From NCBI GenBank assembly GCA_018240505.1, contig JAFEFQ010000260.1, positions 1 through 34,852 on the forward strand: 34,852 nt of DNA. Reading direction: 5' to 3'. A program made the translations under genes and the position numbers. This DNA is from Pseudomonadota bacterium (GTDB lineage Bacteria > Pseudomonadota > Gammaproteobacteria > Xanthomonadales > Rhodanobacteraceae). How positions within the stretch are numbered: position 1 is the stretch's first letter; each line of letters begins with the position of its first letter. The notes beneath the pieces are model-generated. The model was not told the origin of the DNA. It saw only the letters and a program-made list of their open reading frames with translations, and ran no database searches. Of the stretch, positions 1-8,443 are shown one piece after another.

Positions 1-28
1 CACGTCCCACTCCGCCGGAGGATTGAAT

Positions 29-211
29 TCAGGGTTTTGCGGGCGCCTCATGCGGCCCGTTGATCAGCACATCGGGCAACTCGCCCGTCGGGTCTTCGTC
101 CTGTTCCCGGTACATGATGCCACTCAATCGATGCGACCGGATGAAGGCGGCTTTCGCTTCGGCAATCACGCGTCTTCGCAACTGACGCCCATCATGCGAT
201 AGCTTGGACAT
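29..211 (-). CDS. Small hypothetical protein (60 aa), doubtful
   Basis: A 60-residue reading frame starting with ATG and lying 138 bp downstream of, and in the same direction as, the restriction-modification gene. The product is charged and basic at the N-terminus (RRR near residues 12-14) and acidic around residues 36-45. It has no membrane segment, signal peptide or motif that I recognise. The ribosome binding site is poor, with only a GAG about 5 bases before the ATG. It could be a genuine small gene of the acquired block or a chance frame. The 138 bp between it and the preceding gene show no clear hairpin or promoter. No function is assigned. Confidence 0.3.
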   Translation of the reverse strand: MSKLSHDGRQLRRRVIAEAKAAFIRSHRLSGIMYREQDEDPTGELPDVLINGPHEAPAKP

Positions 212-349
212 GCGCTCGAAACGAAGCAGTCAGCAGGATTGTGACAAGCTCCCGACACACATGCTTCAACATTCGATTGAACTCGCTACGAGTCGTCAGG
301 CGAGGAGCAAGTTTGTCAGAAAATGGCCGTTCATCAGCATCTGCCGCGA

Positions 350-3283
350 TCAAGGTCGTAGAGTAATCCTGTCCCGCGATACCAGATCATCTACCTTTGG
401 ATAACCAGCTGGAATGCCGGGCGGAGTTGCCGATTGCATCGCCCCGAGCCGCGCGAATATGCTCCGATTAAGCGCGAGCAGAGCAGCGAGCGGATCGTCT
501 CTCTTGCCGAAGCCATAGGCATCGCGCACGGCTTCGTCCAGCGTGGCGTGCGCTTGCTTCAGCGGATCTTTGCCTGGCGCTTCGAGCACACGATATACTT
601 CTCGCAGGCCGCCGCCTCGCACATTTTCCAGCGCGCGTTCGCGCAGACGACGGATATGTCGTCCCGCTTCGGCCACCGCGCGCACTCGTGCCGGCTCGGG
701 CGCCTGCGGCCACGGAAAGGTGTCGAATACAGAGCTTGGGTTGTATGTCGGGCGCTCATTGAGCTTCGCACATTTGGCAATGAACCATTGCCAGTGGGTC
801 GACGATTGCAGGATGCCGAAGCTGTAGTCGTCGTCTAACGCGAACGTTTGCAAGGCGTCGGCGGGGCGGATCGCGGTATCGACGAACACGAAGATCGGCC
901 GTTTGGTCACGCGCGAGCAGGCGACGAAACGTCCACGCAGTGCCGAGAAGGCATCGAGCATGTCGGCGCGACCCCACGACAATCGCCACCAGTATTCGAG
1001 AAATTGTTTATGGTGCGATCGCGGCTTGCCGTCTTTGTCTTTGCCCTCCTCATACTTTCTCTGACGTTCCGGCAACACGGTCAATTCGACATGCGCGAAC
1101 GCGCCAGGGAACGCCTGACATTCGAGCAGAGTACGCTTGCCGAAGTCGATGACATAGCGCTCCGGTGTGCCATTGCCGGTAACGAGCTCGCGTCCAATCA
1201 GATATGGATGGATCACCTCGGCCGACGCCGGGTCGCGACGCAACAGGTGTTCTCGTTCCTCGGGCGTCAGTACGAATCCCGCGTGCCCAGGCGTGATGCC
1301 CTGAAAGACACGCTGCGGTTTCGTGTTGCATTCGAGCACGCGCGCGGCGCTCACGTCGGTAGCGTCCGACAGCGCGGAATTGATGAACGGCACTTTGCGG
1401 CAATCGAGTTCGACCAACTTGTGTGCGGGAATGCGTCCGCGGCGGTGATTCGTGCGCGCCGTGCTCGTAGCGGCCTTTATCCACAGTCTTCGTTCTCGCG
1501 GCAGCAACCTCGCATCCTGCGTTTTCGCCCAGTTCACGATCGAAACGTGCACGTTTGCCTCGCCCGACCACGGCTGGTTGTCGACTGCTTCGACTACGGC
1601 ACCAGCTTGCAGGATGTAGTCGAGTCCGCCGACGCGTGACTGGTTGTTGCGGATGTTCTGCGTACCGACAAGCCCTGCACGCCCCGCACACGGATCCTCC
1701 GGTGTGCATGCGGGCAATGCATCCTCGGCGCGGCGCAGCCAGTACACACAATAATCTGCCATACCAGGCACTTCGGGATACATGGCGCGCAGGCGATTGA
1801 TGTAGTCCACGCCACGCTCGGGTTTCAGGCGCTTGGCGCCGAGAAAGGGCGGGTTACCGATGATGACGTCGGCTTGCGGCCAAGGCGTACGCTCGCCAGC
1901 TTCCGTTAACAAGGCGTCGCCAGCGCGGAAATTCGTGTCGAGATTGTCTAGCGGCAGCGGTTCTTCGCTCACGTGCAACTCGTCAATCGCGAGCTTGCGC
2001 GCGATCGACATGGTGACCTTCGCCAACTCGATTGCGAAGGGGTTGATGTCAAGTCCAAAGAAATTGCGTGCGGTGACGAAGCCGAAGCGCGTTTGCTGCG
2101 AGCGGTCCCGATCCGACAACTCGGCGATGCGTTCGAGAATACGTGCTTCCAACCGTTTAACTTCGCGGTAGGCCAGATATAGAAAGTTGCCGGAACCGCA
2201 CGCTGGGTCTAGCACGGTAAACCGTTGTAACCGCTCCAGGATCGCATGTAGTTTCGCTTGCGTATCCGCGGCATCGATACGCGCCGTCCACGGTTCGACG
2301 ATCGTCGGCGTGACGATCTTCATGATGTCCACGGCATTGGTGAAGTGTGCGCCGTAGGCATGACGTTCACCGGCATCGAGCGAATGCTCGAACAACGTGC
2401 CGAATATTTCCGGGCGCACCTTCGACCAATCTTTGCGAGCAGAGTTGCGCAGTAGGTCTAGTTCGTCGCCCGACAATTCGATCCGTGCCGGTTGGCGAAA
2501 CAGGCCGCCATTGAAATAGTTGACGCCGCGATAGCGACCGCCCGGCGTACGGCCCGGCGTATTCATCTCGACGAACAAATTGCCGATCAAGTCGTAGCTG
2601 TCGGCGGGGCGCTCGCATTCGTCGAGCAGGCGCGTGACGATATCGCGTTCGAGCAGGTCGATATCTTCGGCGAACAGCGCCACCAACATTTGCAGGATGA
2701 ACCGCTGCGAGAGTTCTCGGTCCCGCGTGCGTAGCGCGATAGAGCGAAAGCACTCGGCCAGCAGGTCAGCTGCCTCGCGAGTTACCGCTTCATGGTCGTT
2801 CGCAAATACCGGCGTGACCGGCTCTGGCAGAAGGAAGGCGAGCGGGCCGTAACGCTTCGGCAATTCGGACAGTTCGACGCGATCAACCGGCGCGTCCATC
2901 TGCGTTTCGAAATCGTATATCCAAAACTCATCGAAGTTGCACAGGATTACGTAGCGCGGACGATCCGGAACGAGCCGCACCCAATAGTCGAATGCCTGTC
3001 GATAGTGCCGCGAAAGGTCGGCGCCGCGGCGCTTCATCTCGATCAGTACAACGGGTTTCCAGACGTAGTCAGCGAAGCCGACATGCGTGCCTTTGCCACG
3101 AGACACACGTTCTTCGAGTTGACCACCTGCGGCTTTGCATCCGCCCTTGTGACCCAGCGCTTCGAAAAAGTGATCGAGAAAAATCTGCGCTTCACCCCGT
3201 TCGTCGCCGCGGATATGGACTTTCGCCCAGTCAACAAACTCCGCCAAATGACTGCCGCCGAAAACGTCCTGTAGCGCGCTCAC
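350..3283 (-). CDS. MmeI-family (type IIL/IIG) fused restriction endonuclease-methyltransferase
   Basis: A single 977-residue polypeptide expected to methylate DNA on one strand of an asymmetric site and cut at a distance. The N-terminal nuclease motif is D72-(x9)-E82-M-K84, the same D-x9-ExK spacing as MmeI. A helical linker follows. The gamma-class N6-adenine methyltransferase domain has a motif X region around 311-324 (GAHFT), AdoMet motif I at 359-366 (DPACGSGN) and catalytic motif IV at 477-480 (NPPF). The rest is target-recognition and C-terminal domain, with the FDTFPWPQ-type sequence typical of this family. The length is close to MmeI (about 919 aa), so it looks intact. The start is GTG at 3283, chosen because GGGAG sits 6-7 bases upstream. 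It is divergent from an HTH regulator 88 bp away. Base composition is less GC-rich than the genes after 4.6 kb, consistent with horizontal acquisition. Recognition specificity cannot be read from the sequence. Confidence 0.93.
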   Translation of the reverse strand: MSALQDVFGGSHLAEFVDWAKVHIRGDERGEAQIFLDHFFEALGHKGGCKAAGGQLEERVSRGKGTHVGFADYVWKPVVLIEMKRRGADLSRHYRQAFDYWVRLVPDRPRYVILCNFDEFWIYDFETQMDAPVDRVELSELPKRYGPLAFLLPEPVTPVFANDHEAVTREAADLLAECFRSIALRTRDRELSQRFILQMLVALFAEDIDLLERDIVTRLLDECERPADSYDLIGNLFVEMNTPGRTPGGRYRGVNYFNGGLFRQPARIELSGDELDLLRNSARKDWSKVRPEIFGTLFEHSLDAGERHAYGAHFTNAVDIMKIVTPTIVEPWTARIDAADTQAKLHAILERLQRFTVLDPACGSGNFLYLAYREVKRLEARILERIAELSDRDRSQQTRFGFVTARNFFGLDINPFAIELAKVTMSIARKLAIDELHVSEEPLPLDNLDTNFRAGDALLTEAGERTPWPQADVIIGNPPFLGAKRLKPERGVDYINRLRAMYPEVPGMADYCVYWLRRAEDALPACTPEDPCAGRAGLVGTQNIRNNQSRVGGLDYILQAGAVVEAVDNQPWSGEANVHVSIVNWAKTQDARLLPRERRLWIKAATSTARTNHRRGRIPAHKLVELDCRKVPFINSALSDATDVSAARVLECNTKPQRVFQGITPGHAGFVLTPEEREHLLRRDPASAEVIHPYLIGRELVTGNGTPERYVIDFGKRTLLECQAFPGAFAHVELTVLPERQRKYEEGKDKDGKPRSHHKQFLEYWWRLSWGRADMLDAFSALRGRFVACSRVTKRPIFVFVDTAIRPADALQTFALDDDYSFGILQSSTHWQWFIAKCAKLNERPTYNPSSVFDTFPWPQAPEPARVRAVAEAGRHIRRLRERALENVRGGGLREVYRVLEAPGKDPLKQAHATLDEAVRDAYGFGKRDDPLAALLALNRSIFARLGAMQSATPPGIPAGYPKVDDLVSRDRITLRP

Positions 3284-3297
3284 GGTTCTCCCGAAAA

Positions 3298-3324
3298 TTC
3301 ACGTAAAAAGTGAATAATAGTGAA
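3298..3324. promoter_or_regulatory. Candidate operator between the RM gene and its divergent regulator
   Basis: Three copies of one pentamer lie in the 88-bp divergent region. TTCAC is at 3298-3302, GTGAA at 3310-3314 and GTGAA at 3320-3324. The first two form an inverted repeat; the last two are direct repeats exactly 10 bp apart, one helical turn. On the minus strand a TATTAT hexamer (3314-3319) lies between the repeats and could be the -10 element of the RM gene. Repression of the RM promoter, and possibly autoregulation, by the adjacent HTH protein is the natural inference. Confidence 0.5.
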
Positions 3325-3371
3325 CTCGAGAAGTGCGCGAAAGGGATGCGCGGCGCGTAACGTGACCGCGC

Positions 3372-3770
3372 ATGAGTGACGAGCGGGCTGAATTCTCCAA
3401 ACGCCTTGCGGCGGCGATGCGTGCGATGGGCTACGAAGCGCGACCTTCGGCGTTGCATGCGAAGTTCAATTCGCGCTATCGGGGTGCTTCGGTCAGTTTC
3501 CAGACGGCATCACGCTGGCTCAGTGGCAAGAGTTTCCCGGAGCAGGACAAGCTTGTTGTGCTCGCGCAGTTGTTTCGGGTCGATCCGCAGACCCTGCGTT
3601 TCGGCGGCAAAGGCCACTTGCAGGTGAACGACCAGCGCTTCATGTGGCCGGAGCGGGTGAGTCCCCGCGATCAGGCGCTATTCGAGGATTTTCTGTTGTT
3701 GCCAGCGAAGCAGCGCGAAGCCGTACGCGCATTGATCGAATCGCTCACGTTGGAGCAACAGAAGAAATAA
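3372..3770 (+). CDS. HTH (XRE/Cro-like) transcriptional regulator adjacent to RM gene
   Basis: A 132-residue DNA-binding protein. Residues about 6-72 form a helix-turn-helix domain of the lambda-repressor/XRE type. The recognition region is around VSFQTASRWLSGKSFP, followed by a helix (DKLVVLAQLFRVDPQTLRFG). The C-terminal 60 residues are a short acidic/helical tail without a recognised domain. It starts 88 bp from the RM gene in the opposite direction, over repeated GTGAA/TTCAC sites, so it probably controls the RM enzyme in the way controller proteins do. The classical C-proteins of type II systems are smaller (about 80 aa) and usually co-directional with the nuclease, so this would be a different arrangement. 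The ribosome binding site is weak. Its stop codon lies 3 bp from the convergent AbrB gene. Confidence 0.75.
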   Translation: MSDERAEFSKRLAAAMRAMGYEARPSALHAKFNSRYRGASVSFQTASRWLSGKSFPEQDKLVVLAQLFRVDPQTLRFGGKGHLQVNDQRFMWPERVSPRDQALFEDFLLLPAKQREAVRALIESLTLEQQKK

Positions 3771-3773
3771 GCC

Positions 3774-3974
3774 TTAGCTGACGTTGCGCTTGCCCGACGA
3801 TGCAATGCGTGTACGCCCGCGAAGTTCTTCGTGGGCCGGCATAGGTGTCAACATCACACTTCCGGATTTCAGGGCAAAGACCAATCTCTGGCCGGGGCGC
3901 CAGCCCAACGCAACTCGGATGTCCTTGGGAATCGTGAGCCTGTGGCTTTTAGTAAGTTTTGCGGAGATGGCCAT
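3774..3974 (-). CDS. AbrB/MazE/SpoVT-type DNA-binding protein
   Basis: A 66-residue protein with the swapped-hairpin AbrB fold signature at residues 3-45: K-x-K/H-R-x-TIPKDIRVALGWRPGQRLVFAL. This fold is used by VapB/MazE antitoxins and by free-standing transition-state regulators. It begins 15 bp after the stop of the HTH antitoxin gene and runs in the same direction, so it is probably the third gene of the toxin-antitoxin operon. No PIN-domain (VapC) or MazF gene follows: the next gene downstream is the convergent HTH regulator, 3 bp away. It is therefore either an orphan antitoxin whose toxin was lost, or an added regulator or second neutralising factor for the upstream pair. The family assignment is firm; the role is inferred. 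Confidence 0.8.
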   Translation of the reverse strand: MAISAKLTKSHRLTIPKDIRVALGWRPGQRLVFALKSGSVMLTPMPAHEELRGRTRIASSGKRNVS

Positions 3975-3989
3975 GCGCTGCGTCGAAGT

Positions 3990-4304
3990 TTACGCTGCAG
4001 CGGCGTGAAGTTTTACGCCAAGCGCACGCGTGACGCGCAGGATGGTGGCGAAGTCCGGGCTGCGTTCACCGGAAAGCGCCTTGTACAGGCTTTCACGAGA
4101 CACGCCGGCATCGCGTGCGACTTTGCTCATGCCCTGGGCGCGGGCGATGTCGCCGAGTGCCTTGGCGATGAACGCGGCGTCGCCATCGCTTTCCTCGATG
4201 CAGGCATCCAGATACAGCGCCATTTCTTCGGTCGTGCGTAGGTGTTCGGCGACATCATAGGGACGCGTTCTGGTTTTCGGCGTTTTGCTCTTGCTTTTGC
4301 TCAT
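3990..4304 (-). CDS. Addiction-module antidote protein, HigA-like HTH (COG3636/TIGR02684 type)
   Basis: A 104-residue antitoxin of the toxin-first class. After a basic N-terminal stretch (residues 1-16, rich in K, S, T and R) comes the family hallmark region, including DVAEHLRTTEEMALYLDA and AFIAKALGDIARAQGM. The helix-turn-helix follows (VARDAGVSRESLYKALSGERSPDFATILRVTRALG). The start chosen is the ATG at 4304 because it follows the toxin stop as TGA-TC-ATG, giving a 2-base gap and likely translational coupling. An upstream in-frame ATG would overlap the toxin gene by 70 bases and adds no family sequence. The protein should bind and neutralise the RelE/ParE-like toxin and repress the operon at the upstream palindrome. 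Confidence 0.9.
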   Translation of the reverse strand: MSKSKSKTPKTRTRPYDVAEHLRTTEEMALYLDACIEESDGDAAFIAKALGDIARAQGMSKVARDAGVSRESLYKALSGERSPDFATILRVTRALGVKLHAAAA

Positions 4305-4306
4305 GA

Positions 4307-4594
4307 TCACAATCCTGCAGCGAGTTTCTTCGCGGTCTTGATATCGGCAGCTTGGGTACGCTTGTCGCCGCCGCACAGAAGGACGATCAGCACGTTGCCG
4401 CGCTCGGTGTAGTACACCCGATAGCCGGGGCCGTAATCGATCCGCAATTCCGAAACGCCTTCACCTACCGGCTTCACGTCGCCGGGATTGCCGGCCGCCA
4501 GCCGTTCGACTCGCGCCTGAATCCGCGCACGGGCACGGAGGTCACGCAGGCGATCGAGCCAATTCGTGTAGGTTTCGGTGCTGTCGATCCTCAC
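4307..4594 (-). CDS. RelE/ParE-family addiction-module toxin (HigB-like, TIGR02683 type)
   Basis: A 95-residue toxin of the killer-protein family paired with COG3636 antidotes. Visible hallmarks are the N-terminal W-L-x-x-L-R-D-L-R-A-R-A-R-I helix (about 12-26), the RLAAGNPGDVKPVG segment, ELRIDYGPGYRVYYT (about 49-63) and the C-terminal LLCGGDKRTQAADIKTAKKLA helix. The basic residues in these segments are the usual candidates for ribosome-dependent mRNA cleavage, although catalysis has not been shown for every member. The start is GTG at 4594. There is no Shine-Dalgarno sequence, and a perfect 7-bp inverted repeat sits 8 bases upstream, so the transcript may be leaderless or very short-leadered. 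It forms an operon with the antitoxin (2-bp gap) and probably the AbrB gene. Confidence 0.9.
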   Translation of the reverse strand: MRIDSTETYTNWLDRLRDLRARARIQARVERLAAGNPGDVKPVGEGVSELRIDYGPGYRVYYTERGNVLIVLLCGGDKRTQAADIKTAKKLAAGL

Positions 4595-4602
4595 GATATT
4601 AG

Positions 4603-4620
4603 TGTAGCCTTGTGGCTACA
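4603..4620. promoter_or_regulatory. Palindromic operator candidate of the toxin-antitoxin operon
   Basis: A perfect inverted repeat TGTAGCC-TTGT-GGCTACA lies immediately upstream of the toxin start codon (8 bases from the GTG) and 18 bp downstream of the sdaA stop. Type II toxin-antitoxin operons are typically autoregulated by the HTH antitoxin binding such a palindrome over the promoter. The short stem could also act as a weak hairpin at the end of sdaA, but there is no T-run, so the operator reading is preferred. Confidence 0.55.
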
Positions 4621-4638
4621 GCTATGCCAGTAGCAAGC

Positions 4639-6021
<1,383 letters not shown>

Positions 6022-6148
6022 GGTTGTTCCGAAAGGTTGCGGTAATGTCCGCGTTGCAGCCTTCGCCGCGGTGCGGCGCCGCTGACCTTGGACAGAAGCG
6101 GATCTGCCCGCTGCGCTATTCTAGCCCAATGTCCGCGATTGCCATGCC

Positions 6149-6376
6149 ATGCGCCTGACCCTCTATCAACGCGACGACTGCCACCTCTGCGACCTCGCGC
6201 TCGCCGAGCTGGCGCAGGCGCGGGTGCCGGACTTCGACAGCGTGTTCGTCGACGACGATGCGCAACTCGACGCACGTTACGGCGAGCGCGTGCCCGTGCT
6301 GCGCGACGCGGAAACGGGCAGGGAACTGGACTGGCCGTTCGACGCGGCGGCGATCGCGCGCTTCCTCGCGCGCTGA
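6149..6376 (+). CDS. Glutaredoxin-like small redox protein (DUF836 type)
   Basis: A 75-residue thioredoxin-fold protein with an N-terminal strand (RLTLYQ) leading into the redox motif C11-H-L-C14. The cis-proline region is ERVPVL (about 46-51) and a C-terminal helix ends in FDAAAIARFLAR. Length and order match the short glutaredoxin family proteins (DUF836) common in gammaproteobacteria. It probably handles thiol-disulfide exchange in the cytoplasm; the natural partner is unknown. It is divergent from sdaA (127 bp between starts) and convergent with the lipoprotein gene, 13 bp between stops, with no visible terminator in between. Confidence 0.85.
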   Translation: MRLTLYQRDDCHLCDLALAELAQARVPDFDSVFVDDDAQLDARYGERVPVLRDAETGRELDWPFDAAAIARFLAR

Positions 6377-6389
6377 TCCGGGGCCATGT

Positions 6390-6953
6390 TCAATCGACGA
6401 CGCGCAGGTTCACGTCGTCGAGCCAGGCCGTGCCGCTGTCGAGAAGCGCGGCGCCGAACTGGGCCTGCTGCGCGCCGGGCGGCACCCGGGTGCGGATCGT
6501 CACCGTGCGGAAATCCTGCGTGCCGCTAAGCGGCGTGGCCTCGTGGACCGGGTTCGGCACGCCGCCGGTGAAGGTCAGCGTCAGCTGCCAGCCGGCCGGA
6601 CCGACGTGCTCGGTTTTCATTTTCGCGCTGAGTTCGATCGTGTGGCCGGCCTGGGCGGCGATCGGCACGGTCTGCTCGATCGCGCCGTACACCTGCTCGC
6701 GAATGCGCTCGATGCGGAAGCTTGCCGCACCCTTGGCGTGCACGCGGCGGTCGATTCCCGTCTTGTAGGAAACCGGACCTGCATGCTGGCTCAGGGACCA
6801 GCCCTCGATCGCGCCGTCCGCGCCGGGCGCGGCCTCGAAGCCGGCGTTCGTCAGCGCGATGCCGATGCCGGCCAGCGGCGCATCGTCGTCCGTGCGGCTG
6901 GCACAACCGGTCAGCGCGACGAGGATCGCGCAAATCCACCCTGCAGTTCGCAT
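6390..6953 (-). CDS. Putative lipoprotein with carbohydrate-binding-module-like fold
   Basis: A 187-residue exported protein. Residues 1-16 form a signal peptide ending in the lipobox A-L-T-G-C17, so it should be acylated at C17. Position +2 is Ala, which favours outer-membrane sorting under the Lol rule. The mature part contains NAGFE (about 37-41), EGWSLSQ (about 50-56) and a final strand DSGTAWLDDVNLRVVD. This pattern (N-x-G-F-E...W...G-x-x-x-x-D-D-V) is typical of CBM4/9-like jelly-roll domains and of related proteins in which no sugar binding is proven. It has no catalytic motif. It is convergent with the glutaredoxin-like gene and 49 bp downstream of the GTPase gene, which runs in the same direction. 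Function is unknown beyond an envelope location. Confidence 0.75.
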   Translation of the reverse strand: MRTAGWICAILVALTGCASRTDDDAPLAGIGIALTNAGFEAAPGADGAIEGWSLSQHAGPVSYKTGIDRRVHAKGAASFRIERIREQVYGAIEQTVPIAAQAGHTIELSAKMKTEHVGPAGWQLTLTFTGGVPNPVHEATPLSGTQDFRTVTIRTRVPPGAQQAQFGAALLDSGTAWLDDVNLRVVD

Positions 6954-7002
6954 CGATATGTCGTCGGAATCGGCAATGATGTGCGGAGTATGCCACGCCG
7001 CC

Positions 7003-8367
7003 TCAGCGCGGCTCGCCCGCCTGCCCGCGCAGCCGCGCGAGGATCGCGGCGCGCGCCTCGCGCAGGATCGAGTCGCGGTCGAGGCTGGCGACGATGTCGG
7101 CGACCGCGCGCTTGGCGCCGCCTTCGCCCCAGGACTTGCCCTGCACGAGATATTTTTCCGCGGCGCGGCCGACGAGTTCGGTCGCGTACCAGGCCAGCGC
7201 GCCCTGCGCGCCCGCGGTGACGAGCGTGGTCAGTCCCGCGCTGACTCCCTTGAGCGCGCTCGAGACCAGATGCACGCCCCAGATCGCGCCCATCAGCGCG
7301 GCGAGCGCGCCGGTGATCGTCGCGATCAGCGTGCCGGCCTCGCTGCGCGTCAGCGGCATTCCGTATACTTTTCCCAAATGCAGCACGAGCGCGACGTCGA
7401 GCGAGGCGGCGGCGAGCAGGTCGGCGACCGGCACCGGATTGAGCGCGACCGCGATGCCCTTGGCCAGGCAGTAGTTGCGGATCACGCGCTGGGCGAGATC
7501 CTTGCGCGCCGCGGCCACGCGCACGGCGACGCGGTCGGAAAGATCGCCGGCGAACAGGCCGGCGTTGAGCGCGGCCAGCGTCTTGCCTTCGGCTTCCGCG
7601 ATCGCGCGCACGCGCGCGTCGAGCGCGGCGACGTCGGCGGGCTGCGCGACGCGCGTCTCGCTCTCGCTGCCGTCGGCGGCGACCTGCACGACGATGCGCT
7701 CGGCCGGCAGCGCGGCGCAGGCGATCACGTCCTCGGCGCGCACGAGCCCGGCCGCATGTTCGCGCAGGCGCGCGAGCAGGCGCTCGCGCTCGTCGGCGGT
7801 GTAGCGATCGGCCTTGTTCAGCGCGAGCAGCAGCGGGCGCTGCGTCTTGCCGAGCGTGCGCAGCGCGTCGAGTTCGCTCTGGGTCATGTCGCCGTCGACG
7901 ACGAAGATGACGAGGTCGCTGATCGCGGCGACGTCGAAGGCGAGGCGCTCGCGCTCCTCGCCCGACAGCTCGTTGATGCCCGGCGTGTCGATCAGGTGCA
8001 GGCCCTGGCCCGCGACCTGGTGCCAGCGCTCGGCGTCGCGCGTGCGGGTCGTGCCGTGCAGCACGCCGGTGGCGAAGACTTCGCGCCCGAGCAGCGCGTT
8101 GCCGAGCGCCGACTTGCCGACACTGACGCGGCCGAACACGGCGATGTGCAGGTCGCCCGCGTCAAGCTTGTCGAGCAGCGCCTGGACCTGGGCGAAATCC
8201 TCGGTCAGCTCGTTGCGCACGCTCGCCGGCACGCTCCGGTCTTCGAGCAGGGCGCGCAGCGCTTCGCTCGTTTGCGCGATATGAGCGTCGGCTGATGGAG
8301 TGGTACGGGCGCGCGCCTCGCCACCCAGGCGCGAGCGCAGCTTGTTCCACCACGCGGTCGTGTTCAT
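7003..8367 (-). CDS. GTPase with C-terminal DUF697/YcjF-like domain
   Basis: A 454-residue P-loop GTPase of the Era/TrmE-like class. Walker A is GRVSVGKS (79-86), G3 is DTPG (127-130) and G4 is NKAD (184-187). The N-terminal 70 residues are helical. The C-terminal half (about 290-430) holds two hydrophobic, glycine/alanine-rich stretches, ALNPVPVADLLAAASLDVAL and ALAALMGAIWGVHLV, which are characteristic of DUF697 (YcjF-like) domains and are probably membrane-associated. The exact cellular role of these proteins is not established; they are often linked to envelope homeostasis. The gene follows the YceI/b561 operon in the same direction, across a cluster of three hairpins. A second GTPase of the same type lies on the far side of that operon. 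Confidence 0.85.
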   Translation of the reverse strand: MNTTAWWNKLRSRLGGEARARTTPSADAHIAQTSEALRALLEDRSVPASVRNELTEDFAQVQALLDKLDAGDLHIAVFGRVSVGKSALGNALLGREVFATGVLHGTTRTRDAERWHQVAGQGLHLIDTPGINELSGEERERLAFDVAAISDLVIFVVDGDMTQSELDALRTLGKTQRPLLLALNKADRYTADERERLLARLREHAAGLVRAEDVIACAALPAERIVVQVAADGSESETRVAQPADVAALDARVRAIAEAEGKTLAALNAGLFAGDLSDRVAVRVAAARKDLAQRVIRNYCLAKGIAVALNPVPVADLLAAASLDVALVLHLGKVYGMPLTRSEAGTLIATITGALAALMGAIWGVHLVSSALKGVSAGLTTLVTAGAQGALAWYATELVGRAAEKYLVQGKSWGEGGAKRAVADIVASLDRDSILREARAAILARLRGQAGEPR

Positions 8368-8382
8368 GCGTGAGAGTGGTAG

Positions 8383-8442
8383 GGGTTCGATTCATCGAAC
8401 CCGCTTTCTTCATCATGAAGAGCGGGCGCGATGAATCGCGCC
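8383..8442. repeat. Cluster of three palindromic hairpins (dispersed repeat family; possible terminator)
   Basis: The 76 bp between the yceI stop and the GTPase start are almost entirely hairpins. GGGTTCGA-TTCA-TCGAACCC is at 8383-8402. An imperfect hairpin CCCGC...CTTCAT-C-ATGAAG-A-GCGGG is at 8400-8426. GGCGCGAT-GA-ATCGCGCC is at 8425-8442. The last palindrome recurs at 17985-18002 and 22793-22810. There is no T-run, so if it ends transcription of the yceI operon it is not a standard intrinsic terminator. It is best viewed as a chromosomal palindromic repeat that may stabilise the operon 3' end. Confidence 0.7.
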
Positions 8443-8443
8443 G

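Noticed and set aside
3774..3974. The AbrB gene as VapB of a VapBC module.
   Set aside because: No PIN-domain gene follows; the next gene is convergent, 3 bp away. Only the fold can be supported.
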